Shown here: positions 43,295-50,519 of the stretch, one piece after another
How positions within the stretch are numbered: position 1 is the first letter of the stretch
Layout: each line of letters opens with the position of its first letter
NCBI RefSeq assembly: GCF_900112815.1
Contig: NZ_FOND01000019.1
Coordinates: 20,967-84,966 of the forward strand
DNA from: Blastococcus tunisiensis
GTDB taxonomy: Bacteria > Actinomycetota > Actinomycetes > Mycobacteriales > Geodermatophilaceae
Direction of reading: 5' to 3'
DNA: 64,000 nucleotides
Notes under the pieces: model-generated
What the model saw: only the letters and a program-made list of their open reading frames with translations
Database searches by the model: none
What the model was told of the DNA's origin: nothing
Made by a program: the position numbers and the translations under genes

Positions 43295-44349
43295 GCGCCA
43301 CCCGGACCTGCCCGGCCTGCGGCTACAGCGGCACGTACGCCAGTGACGCCCTCGCCGATGTCCACCACGCGCGTCACTCCTGTGCGAAGCACCGGGAGGC
43401 CATCGAGCGAGCACGTCGCCGTGTCCAGCGCGCTCAGGGTCGGGTGAGGCGGGACTGCACTCATCCGCGTGCGCGGCATGTGCACGGAACCCGTGTCGCC
43501 TATGTCAAGGACCGCTGCCGATGCGCCGACTGCACTGCCGCCAACACCGCGGCCGGCCGTGCCGTGCACCGCGCGCAGACCTTCGGCCGATGGCGGCCGT
43601 TCGTGGACGCGGCCCCGGTGCGCGAGCACCTCCGTGCGCTACGGGCCGCCGGCATCGGCGTCGAGCAGATCGCCATGCTCGCCGGGCTCTCCACCAGCCA
43701 CGTCCGCGAGCTGGCCGACCCCGGGCGCGACGGCAACCCAGGCATCCGGCGGGTCCGGCCCGAGACCGCCCACCAGGTCTTGCGCGTTCGCGTCGACAAG
43801 GCCAATCGCGCACCGCGCAGTCACGTCGTCGCCACGGGCACTCGTCGCCGGCTGCGGGCGCTGATCGCCGTCGGATGGTCCCAGGACGAGCTGGCCGCCA
43901 GACTCGGCCGAAGCTCCGCCGGCCTCCGACGCACCATGCTCAGCGACGCCGTCACCGCGCAGACCGCGCAGGACGTCAGTGCCCTCTACGAACAGCTGTG
44001 GAACCTGCGCCCACCGCAGTCCACCGACGACCAGCGCGCCGCCGCCGACGCCGCGCGGGCCTTTGCCGCCGAACGCGGCTGGCTGCCACCTCTGGCCTGG
44101 GATGACATCGACACCGACCCCCAACACCACGCTGACCCTGTGGATACGGACGGGGACCTCGATGAGATCGCCATCGAGCGGGCCCTCGCCGGCGACGGCA
44201 TCCGCCTCGAACACCTGACCCCCGCTGAGCAGGACGAAGTCGTCCGGCGCCTCACCGAGCGGGGGAAGTCCATCCGCGACATCGCCCAACAGCTCGCCAC
44301 GACCAAACGCACGATCTCCCGGCGACGTGCGTCCATCAACGCCGCATGA
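43291..44349 (+). CDS. Zinc-finger/HTH DNA-binding protein of phage or integrative element
   Basis: A 352-residue protein. Residues 6-33 form a Cys/His zinc-finger-like segment (CPACGYSGTYASDALADVHH then HSCAKH). Residues 65-90 hold a second set (HVHGTRVAYVKDRCRCADC). Two HTH-like segments follow (GVEQIAMLAGLSTSHVREL; GWSQDELAARLGRSSAGL), and a third near the C-terminus (KSIRDIAQQLATTKRTISRR). The style matches DNA-binding proteins of actinobacterial phages and ICEs. The ATG overlaps the preceding stop. Exact role unknown. Confidence 0.65.
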   Translation: MSATRTCPACGYSGTYASDALADVHHARHSCAKHREAIERARRRVQRAQGRVRRDCTHPRARHVHGTRVAYVKDRCRCADCTAANTAAGRAVHRAQTFGRWRPFVDAAPVREHLRALRAAGIGVEQIAMLAGLSTSHVRELADPGRDGNPGIRRVRPETAHQVLRVRVDKANRAPRSHVVATGTRRRLRALIAVGWSQDELAARLGRSSAGLRRTMLSDAVTAQTAQDVSALYEQLWNLRPPQSTDDQRAAADAARAFAAERGWLPPLAWDDIDTDPQHHADPVDTDGDLDEIAIERALAGDGIRLEHLTPAEQDEVVRRLTERGKSIRDIAQQLATTKRTISRRRASINAA

Positions 44350-44860
44350 CCATGTGATCGTCGACTTCGTCGTCCTGCCACATGTTGGACCACCCGCTCA
44401 CCCCCGGGCGCGCACGGCATCCGGATCCGCTTTGCCATGAGCAGCGGCCGCGAGTTCGGTGCTTCATCGTCGTGGCGGCCGAGCACGATTGCGCCGACCG
44501 CGCTGGAGGATCACGGAGGCAAGAGCAGTGCAGATCGGTGGCAGTGAACCTGTGAACGACGCGAAGCGGTTCGGGGATGAACGACTGCAGCGTTCCCAGC
44601 AGGGTCCGTGGTAAGACATCGACGACCTTGAGATCGCCGTCGCTGAATACATCGACTGATTCAGCCACCGAGACTGCACGGCGAGATCGGCATAATCCCA
44701 ACAGCCAAGTACGAGGACGACCCTTTCCGTCACAACCCGGCCCCCCGACACCCGTCGGAGCGTCAGTTCAGAGCCTCCGCTGAACCCGGCCCGGGACACC
44801 TCCCGCGGCCGCGAGCGACGCCACCCGGCGGGACGTCACGTCGGAGCGTCCGGGGCGGCT
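44350..44860. other. Stretch with no recognisable gene
   Basis: Frames here are short, and none shows a known family or a convincing start. GC content drops a little between 44350 and 44720. It is probably eroded mobile DNA. Confidence 0.5.
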
Positions 44861-45304
44861 TCACAGCGTCGTGGCACCACGGCCCGCGGCGTCCCGGTTT
44901 CGTTGCCCTTGCAGGGGCCGAAGGACCGTCAATTGTTGCTCGTCCAGCCAGCGATCGGACCTGTGCGCCAACTCGTCCAGGGTCATCCAACGCAGGCTGT
45001 ATGGATGCGCCATGGCTGTGGCGAAGCCCGGCTCATAGGGGCGCAGTGGCGTCCGGAACGCCGGCCTGGGAAGCCCGGCTCGTCGGCATACCCATCCCAC
45101 TTCACCTCGGCTGTAGGTGGCGACGACGAAGACCAAGTCCCGGTCGGTCCACGGGTCGAGTCCACACCAGGACCATGCGGTCAGGAAATCCTTGCCGGCT
45201 GTGCCGGCGTTCCCAGAGCGCCCTCGGGTCCGTGCGGCTCCGGACGCCGCTGCTTTGCTGCTGTATCTCGGGCTTGGCCCGCTCAGTCCTATTGCCGCGT
45301 TCAT
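44861..45304 (-). CDS. Hypothetical protein, uncertain
   Basis: A 147-codon frame. Residues 35-125 look protein-like (DFLTAWSWCGLDPWTDRDLV; VVATYSRGEVGWVCRRAG; LDELAHRSDRWLDEQQLTVL), but the N-terminal 30 residues are basic and low in complexity. No family is recognised. Its upstream side is cut by the IS256 element 25 bases away, so the true start may have been lost. It may be a truncated gene. Confidence 0.3.
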   Translation of the reverse strand: MNAAIGLSGPSPRYSSKAAASGAARTRGRSGNAGTAGKDFLTAWSWCGLDPWTDRDLVFVVATYSRGEVGWVCRRAGLPRPAFRTPLRPYEPGFATAMAHPYSLRWMTLDELAHRSDRWLDEQQLTVLRPLQGQRNRDAAGRGATTL

Positions 45305-45320
45305 GGGGTGGTCATCGGCA

Positions 45321-45355
45321 TGGCTTCGGGGTGACGTCCCGCTCGGTGGTGTAGC
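45321..45355. repeat. Target duplication and left inverted repeat of IS256 element
   Basis: TGGCTTCGG (45321-45329) is followed by the terminal repeat GGTGACGTCCC and, after six bases, TGGTGTAGCT. The same blocks occur inverted at the other end. Confidence 0.9.
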
Positions 45356-46756
45356 TCGGTCCGGTTTGCGAGGTCTTCTGCGGGTTGGACTATGACGCCA
45401 TCAGGGCCGGCTGCGCCACCTCCTCGGTCGAGTCCTCGGGCCGGGTGAGCAGGGCCATGGAGCCCTCGGAGAGGTAGCGGCGGTCAGAGACCTGCCATTC
45501 GTCGTGCGTCTCGACCAGCACCGCGCCGGCCAGTCGCAGCAGGGCTTCGGGGTTGGGGAAGACGCCGACGACGTCGGTGCGGCGCTTGATCTCCTTGTTC
45601 AGCCGTTCCAGCGGGTTGGTCGACCAGATCTTCTTCCAGTGGCTGAGTGGGAAGCCGGTGAAGGCCAGCAAATCGTCTTCGGCGTCGCGGAGCATCGCCT
45701 CCACCTGCGGGAATTGGCGGCCGAGCATGCCGGCGATGACGTCGAGCTGGGAGTGCACGTGTTCGGCGTCGGGCTGGGCGAAGACGGTGCGGATCGCGGC
45801 GGCGACCATCTCGGCGTTGCCCTTGGGCACCCGGGCGAGCACGTTGCGCATGAAGTGCACCCGGCAGCGCTGCCAGGCCGCACCGATCAGCACCGCGCTG
45901 ATGGCGGCCTTGAGCCCGGCGTGGGCGTCGGAGATGACCAGCTGGGTGCCGGCCAGCCCGCGGGCCTTCAGAGAGCGCAGGAACGCGGTCCAGAAGGCGC
46001 CGTCCTCGCTGTCGCCGACGGCGAAGCCGAGCACCTCGCGATGCCCGTCGGCGGCCACGCCGGTGGCGATCACCACCGCCTGGGAAACCACCCGCCGGTT
46101 CACCCGCGCCTTGCAGTAGGTCGCGTCCAGGAAGACGTAGGGGAACGCCTGCTCGGCTAGCGAGCGGTCGCGGAAGGCGGCCACCTCCTCATCGAGGTCG
46201 GCGCAGATGCGGGACACCTCGGACTTGGAGATGCCGGTGTCGGCACCGAGTGCCTTGACCAGGTCGTCGACCTTCCGCGTCGAGACCCCATGCAGATAGG
46301 CCTCCATCACCACCGCGAACAGCGCCTGGTCGATCCGTCGGCGGCGCTCCAGCAGCGAGGGGAAGAACGAGCCGACCCGCAGCTTCGGAATCCGCAGCTC
46401 CAGATCACCGGCCGTGGTGGTCAGCGTCCGCGACCGGTGACCGTTGCGCTGGGCGGTGCGGGCGTCAGTCCGCTCGTGCGGGCCGGCGCCGATCGTGGCG
46501 GTCAGCTCCGCCTCGATCAGCGCCTGATACAGCGTCTCGGTCGCCGCACGGATGCGGTCATCGACGTCGGCAAGCTTGAGCGCCTCGAGGAGTTCGAGCA
46601 GGGCAGACTGGTCCAGGGCCATCGCGTGGCCTTTCTCTTCGACGTGATCCTTGGCGGGTTCACGCAGAAGATCCACGCGGTGGCCCCTCACACGCCAGCA
46701 CCACGCCGACGAGCTCAGAGCCTCCGACCAGCTACACCACTCCCTGGGACGTCACC
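45330..46756 (-). mobile_element. Complete IS256-family element, 1427 bp
   Basis: Terminal inverted repeats GGTGACGTCCC...TGGTGTAGCT bound the element, and 9-bp direct repeats TGGCTTCGG flank it. Duplications of 8-9 bp are the rule for IS256. The transposase is intact. Both duplication copies are identical, so insertion is recent. Confidence 0.93.
45390..46622 (-). CDS. IS256-family (Mutator-like) transposase
   Basis: A 410-residue transposase. Near residue 55, RTAQRNGHRSRTLTTTAGDL gives the usual start of the domain. The catalytic Asp residues are in PYVFLDATYCKARVN and QLVISDAHAGLKAAI. The CxxH-like block is WQRCRVHFMRNVLA, and KKIWSTNPLERLNKEIKRRT is the conserved C-terminal motif with the catalytic Glu. 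The ATG at 46622 gives the family-normal length; an in-frame start upstream at 46691 is possible. Confidence 0.93.
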   Translation of the reverse strand: MALDQSALLELLEALKLADVDDRIRAATETLYQALIEAELTATIGAGPHERTDARTAQRNGHRSRTLTTTAGDLELRIPKLRVGSFFPSLLERRRRIDQALFAVVMEAYLHGVSTRKVDDLVKALGADTGISKSEVSRICADLDEEVAAFRDRSLAEQAFPYVFLDATYCKARVNRRVVSQAVVIATGVAADGHREVLGFAVGDSEDGAFWTAFLRSLKARGLAGTQLVISDAHAGLKAAISAVLIGAAWQRCRVHFMRNVLARVPKGNAEMVAAAIRTVFAQPDAEHVHSQLDVIAGMLGRQFPQVEAMLRDAEDDLLAFTGFPLSHWKKIWSTNPLERLNKEIKRRTDVVGVFPNPEALLRLAGAVLVETHDEWQVSDRRYLSEGSMALLTRPEDSTEEVAQPALMAS

Positions 46757-46765
46757 TGGCTTCGG
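46727..46765. repeat. Right inverted repeat and target duplication of IS256 element
   Basis: AGCTACACCA, then GGGACGTCACC ending at 46756, mirror the left end. TGGCTTCGG at 46757-46765 is the second target copy. Confidence 0.9.
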
Positions 46766-46905
46766 ACCGGCACTAGCAGACTTGGCTGACAGATCATCAG
46801 TTCGGGGAGGGCATCCTCCAGTGGTCCGCCGCCGTGCGACGAGATCGGTGGCGACCGCCGGGCCACCGTCCGGAGCCCACCGGCTTCGGTCGACTCGTCG
46901 GGCGG

Positions 46906-47290
46906 TCAAGTTGGCTGGACGATGTGGATCCCAATCTTCTTTTCGATCGGGGTGAGTCGTCTGAGGCGGCGTTGCTGGCGGAAGCATCGACGGTCTTCTC
47001 GATCCCGCGATGGCCGTTGGGGCGACCCTGGCGGTCAAGCACGTTCTTCCGCAGCAGTGCGAAGAACGACTCCATCGCGACGTTCTCGCCGCACGCGGCG
47101 ACCCGGCCCATCGAGCCGATCAGGCCGTTGTTCTTAATTGTGCGGACGATGGCGTTCGACCGAAACTGCTTGGCCGCGGTCGGAGTGCACCGTCGTGCAC
47201 ACCGGGCTGCGCCGGGCGATGGCGTTGCGCAACGCCGCCACTGCCAACCAAGCCTTCATCCTCGAGTCTAGGCCGGTTCTGTCGCCGAGC
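46906..47290 (-). pseudogene. IS3-family transposase (OrfB) remnant, frameshifted
   Basis: On the minus strand, SRMKAWLAVAALRNAIARRS then TVHSDRG begin the match. After a shift, GRVAACGENVAMESFFALLR then KNVLDRQ continue, and after another RLRRLTPIEKKIGIHIVQPT ends at TGA 46906-46908. These are the catalytic-core and C-terminal motifs of IS3-type transposases. At least two shifts and loss of the N-terminal half make it dead. It is not the same copy as the remnant at 16974-17115. Confidence 0.8.
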
Positions 47291-47359
47291 CCGGTGTAGG
47301 AGGGATCCCCGCTCGACGCAGCGGCCAGATCCCCGCTGCGGGTGCCACACATCCCCGGC

Positions 47360-48046
47360 TCAGCGGGACATCGCGTTTCGCTCCAGGGCACGCAGGAGAC
47401 GGTCGGTCAATGCCGCGACGTGGGCGGCCCTCTCCTCCTGCCTGCCCCGCAGCGGGCGCTGGGCCGTGACAAGTACACGAACTGTCGCCAGCCACGTCGC
47501 TGCGGTGAATTCGGCGGTGACGCTCAGTTCATCTGAGGGCCTCGATGCCGGCCTCGCCGGGGCGTCTGCCCAGGCATCGGCGAGGGCCCTGCTGAGTCGA
47601 CGCTCCGCGTCGTAGACCAGCTCGCGTTCGCGGGTGCTCAGGGCAGGGGAGGCTTCGACTGCGGAGGTGTAGCGCCTGCCTTCGGGCGTCGCCTCGAAGC
47701 GGACCCTGTCCCGAACCGACTCCACGAGGTACTGACGGAGCGCCGTGAGCGCCGATACCTGTGCGTCCCTGAACCGGACGGCGTCCGCGGGGCCGTCGAT
47801 CCAGGTCGCCCGCCCGTCGAAGAACAATTCTTCCTTGGTCGCGAAGTGGTTGAACACCGTCTGCACCGAGACCGAAGCCGCCGCCGCGATGTTGGCGATG
47901 GTGACGGCCTCGAAACCTCGGGTAGCGAAGAGTTCCTGCGCTACCCGCCGGAGCTCTGATCGTGTCTGCGTCTTCCGCTCGGCGCGTGCCCTGTCGAGGT
48001 CGTCACCGTTGGACCCGCCGCGATACGGCCGCACTGCGTCCTGCAT
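47360..48046 (-). CDS. TetR family transcriptional regulator
   Basis: A 228-residue regulator. The N-terminal HTH is ELFATRGFEAVTIANIAAAA followed by SVSVQTVFNHFATKEELFFD. A helical ligand-binding domain follows. I prefer the ATG at 48046, after the fliG stop; one at 48091 would overlap fliG. Target genes are not indicated, since neighbours are an IS scar and fliG. Confidence 0.86.
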   Translation of the reverse strand: MQDAVRPYRGGSNGDDLDRARAERKTQTRSELRRVAQELFATRGFEAVTIANIAAAASVSVQTVFNHFATKEELFFDGRATWIDGPADAVRFRDAQVSALTALRQYLVESVRDRVRFEATPEGRRYTSAVEASPALSTRERELVYDAERRLSRALADAWADAPARPASRPSDELSVTAEFTAATWLATVRVLVTAQRPLRGRQEERAAHVAALTDRLLRALERNAMSR

Positions 48047-48065
48047 CGGAGTACCACCCAGTTTG

Positions 48066-49142
48066 TCAGGAGATGAAGTCTTCGTCGCCACCGCGGTTGA
48101 TCGTCAGCTCGCCGCGTTCCTCCAGCGCCCGGATCGTGGCGACGACCTTGGCCTGCGCCTCCTCGACCGTGCTGGTCCGCACCGGACCGAGCAGCTCGAT
48201 CTCCTCCGCGAGGTTCTCCGCCGCCCGCTCGGAGAGATTCCGGACCACCTTGTCGCGGACGTCGGGCCGCACACCCTTCAGGGCAGTGGCCAGGTCGTTG
48301 GCCTCCACCTCGCGCAGCACCTGCTGCAGGGAGCGGTCGTCGATGGTGACGATGTCCTCGAAGACGAACATCTGGTCGCGGACCTCGGCCGCCAGCTCCG
48401 GATCGGTGTTGTCCAGCCACTCGAGGATCGAGCGCTCGGTGGGCCGCGGCGAGCGACTGATGATGTCGACGAGGGTCTCGACCCCGCCGACCGTCGTCAT
48501 GTCCTGGTGCGCCAGCAGCGAACCCATCCGCCGGCCCAGCTCCTCCTCCACCAGCCGCACCATCTCCGGCGAGGTGCGGTCCATGGTGGCGATGCGGTGC
48601 GCGACGGCGGCCTGCTGCTCGAACGGTAGGGCGGACAACACCTCGGCGGACTGGGCGGCGGTCAGGTGCGCCAGAACCAAGGCAATGATCTGGGGGTGCT
48701 CGTCCTTGAGGAAGGTGACCAGCTGGCGGACGTCGGCGTTGCGCAGCGAGGAGAACGGCACTTCCCGGTAGGCGGCATTGACCCGTGCCAGCAGATCATC
48801 GGCTTTGCCCTCTCCGAAGCTGGCGGCCAGGATCTCGCGGGCGAAATCCACGCCGCCACGGCCGACGAACTGCTGGGCGGACATCAGCCCGTGGAACTCG
48901 TTCATGACGCCGTCGACGTCGTCGGCCTCGACCGAGCCCAGCGTCATGAGTTCCCGGGTCAAGGCCTCCACCTCGCGGGGGCGGAGCCTCGACAGCAAGA
49001 GGCCGGCCTGCTCCTTGCTCAACTGGGCGAGGAATACCGCCGCCTTGCGCAGGCTGGAGAAGCCGGCAGTCGGGACCCCGGTGGCGGCGGGAGGAGGTGC
49101 CCCGGACGCGGCCGGCACGGGCTCGGTGCTCACGACGGTCAT
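48066..49142 (-). CDS. fliG: Flagellar motor switch protein FliG
   Basis: A 358-residue FliG, full length. The N-terminal domain has LRKAAVFLAQLSKEQAGLLL, the middle domain has the EHPQIIALVLAHL motif (EHPQ near residue 170) and the C-terminal domain has MFVFEDIVTIDDRSLQQVLR, the torque helix region with conserved charges. FliG sits between MS ring and C ring and contacts MotA. It is alone here; fliF, fliH and fliI are not adjacent. It and fliD, 30 kb apart, are the only flagellar genes in the window. Confidence 0.95.
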   Translation of the reverse strand: MTVVSTEPVPAASGAPPPAATGVPTAGFSSLRKAAVFLAQLSKEQAGLLLSRLRPREVEALTRELMTLGSVEADDVDGVMNEFHGLMSAQQFVGRGGVDFAREILAASFGEGKADDLLARVNAAYREVPFSSLRNADVRQLVTFLKDEHPQIIALVLAHLTAAQSAEVLSALPFEQQAAVAHRIATMDRTSPEMVRLVEEELGRRMGSLLAHQDMTTVGGVETLVDIISRSPRPTERSILEWLDNTDPELAAEVRDQMFVFEDIVTIDDRSLQQVLREVEANDLATALKGVRPDVRDKVVRNLSERAAENLAEEIELLGPVRTSTVEEAQAKVVATIRALEERGELTINRGGDEDFIS

Positions 49143-49198
49143 CTGGCTCTAGCGACCCACGCCGGGACCATGCTTCCGGCGGTGCCGATGGTGCCCGT

Positions 49199-49483
49199 TC
49201 ACAACCAAGCCCGTCGGCTGGAAAGACATGGCCCCGGAGGTGGGACGGCGATCCGGGTCAGTGGAAGTCGTACGGTTTGCACCTCCCACACCTCGGCCAG
49301 GTACCGAACCGGGTCGTCATCCGCGGCACGGTGGCGACCAGGCATGGTCTGTCGGTGGCGACCCGCCGGCCCTCCGGGCGACACCGCGGTGACCGCGGGC
49401 GGCTTGTAGAGGTGCGTTCCGTACTGGTACTCCTCCGCTTCCGACGAAGCCCGCGAGAAGTGCCGCGCGGTTGACGGATCCAT
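49199..49483 (-). CDS. Hypothetical small protein, uncertain
   Basis: A 94-residue frame starting at ATG 49483 with ASSEAEEYQYGTHLYKPPAV near the start and DPVRYLAEVWEVQTVRL near residue 62. It looks more protein-like than the competing frames but is not recognised. No strong ribosome site is visible. The sequence between fliG and 49607 has nothing better to offer. Confidence 0.3.
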   Translation of the reverse strand: MDPSTARHFSRASSEAEEYQYGTHLYKPPAVTAVSPGGPAGRHRQTMPGRHRAADDDPVRYLAEVWEVQTVRLPLTRIAVPPPGPCLSSRRAWL

Positions 49484-49607
49484 GTCACCACAGTAGGGAG
49501 CCGGATGGCTACGTTGCGTGAAGCACGCCGGGAGGCGGGCATTGTGAATGGACGCCGAACTCGTCGGTGCGCCGCCATGTCTCCGGCGACCGCGCGCGAC
49601 GATCCCT

Positions 49608-49811
49608 CTATCGAGCACCGTCTCCACCCTCGTCGTTCTGCCGCCCCTCGCCGGATGGCTGCGCCGGGACGGGGAAGGCAGAGGACATCTCTGACTCCGT
49701 GATTCGGCAACCGTTCGGGCAGTCGAACTCGACTGGCTCCTGTCCGATCCAGCCGATGGCGGCGGGGCGCCCACAGGCCGGGCAAGGGTGCCAGGTGACT
49801 CTCTCGCTCAT
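49608..49811 (-). CDS. Small zinc-ribbon protein
   Basis: A 67-residue protein with WHPCPACGRPAAIGW and then FDCPNGCRI: two Cys pairs 20 residues apart form a zinc ribbon. The C-terminus is short and disordered. Its start overlaps the stop of the next upstream gene (49808-50074) by four bases, which supports both. Role unknown. Confidence 0.6.
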   Translation of the reverse strand: MSERVTWHPCPACGRPAAIGWIGQEPVEFDCPNGCRITESEMSSAFPVPAQPSGEGRQNDEGGDGAR

Positions 49812-50074
49812 GGTTGTCCCGGCGCCCCGAACCGTCGCGGGAGAAGGCCGAACGGCCGCCCGCCCACGCCCGGGTCAGCCACGGAGGCGGTGACGCACTT
49901 GGAGCACACGAGTGCCGCGCCGACCAACCCGGCCAAGGAGACGTAGTCCTCGACGGTGACCGGTGTCCCGTCGTCGGTCATGAGTTGGCACTCGGTCGGC
50001 TGCTGGTCGCCGCATCGCGAGCAAGTCAGGTTTGGACGGCAGGGATCGGTGATCACCGGGCCGCCAGCGGGCAA
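49808..50074 (-). CDS. Small cysteine-rich protein
   Basis: An 88-residue protein with NLTCSRCGDQQPTECQLMTD and LVCSKCVTASVADPG, giving two Cys-x2-Cys pairs about 38 apart, probably binding one zinc. The protein between the knuckles reads TDDGTPVTVEDYVSLAGLVG. It pairs with the zinc-ribbon gene by a four-base overlap. Family not recognised. Confidence 0.6.
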   Translation of the reverse strand: MPAGGPVITDPCRPNLTCSRCGDQQPTECQLMTDDGTPVTVEDYVSLAGLVGAALVCSKCVTASVADPGVGGRPFGLLPRRFGAPGQP

Positions 50075-50519
50075 CTCGGGTCCAAGTCCCCTGTCCGCGG
50101 CCGCGCGCAGGGCGCAACGTTCGGCACGGGTCCAGTCGCCTCCTTGTTAGGCGGGTGGATCAAGGGGTCGTCTGGTGTTGGCGCACCGGGCGACCCCGCC
50201 CTGCATCCTGCGCCCGATGCCTCAGGACACGCCAGTGGGCGGATCCAAAATTCCGGGCAGGGCGCGCTCGCTGGCTGTCACCAGCGGCCGGCCACGCGCA
50301 CAAGATCACGCCCTTCCAGCGTGGGGGCCACGTGTCACTCCCACGAGCGTGGGACAAGCGTCGGCGCCCGGCGGGCTCGTGCAGCGGGCGTAGCCCGAAG
50401 CTGAGATACGCCCCGAATCATTGCCCGCTGGTTCTCTGCGGCCACGGCACCCCCCGAAAGGGCGGCTCAGGGCTGCGCGATATCAACCGGCGAGCCGCGC
50501 AGCCGATACGAGTCATGTG
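50075..50519. other. Gene-free leader region of the GGDEF-EAL gene
   Basis: No believable gene lies here. The region has many short inverted repeats, such as CCCACGAGCGTGGG at about 50340, and a strong hairpin near its end. It may hold the promoter of the downstream gene. I did not find a match to the c-di-GMP riboswitch consensus. Confidence 0.45.
50471..50504 (+). promoter_or_regulatory. Perfect 9-bp hairpin just before the GGDEF-EAL start
   Basis: GGCTGCGCG (50471-50479) and CGCGCAGCC (50496-50504) form a perfect stem around a 16-base loop, ending 15 bases before the ATG. No clear Shine-Dalgarno follows. The stem is close enough to affect ribosome loading or to act as a terminator of upstream reading. 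Confidence 0.45.

Noticed and set aside
44336..44701. 121-codon minus-strand frame
   Set aside because: No recognised content and no start context; kept only as an unassigned stretch.
50290..50410. Possible c-di-GMP (GEMM) riboswitch before the GGDEF-EAL gene
   Set aside because: Some fragments (GGGACAAGCG, CCGGCGGGC) recall the motif, but the conserved core GGGCAAACC and its tetraloop receptor are missing.
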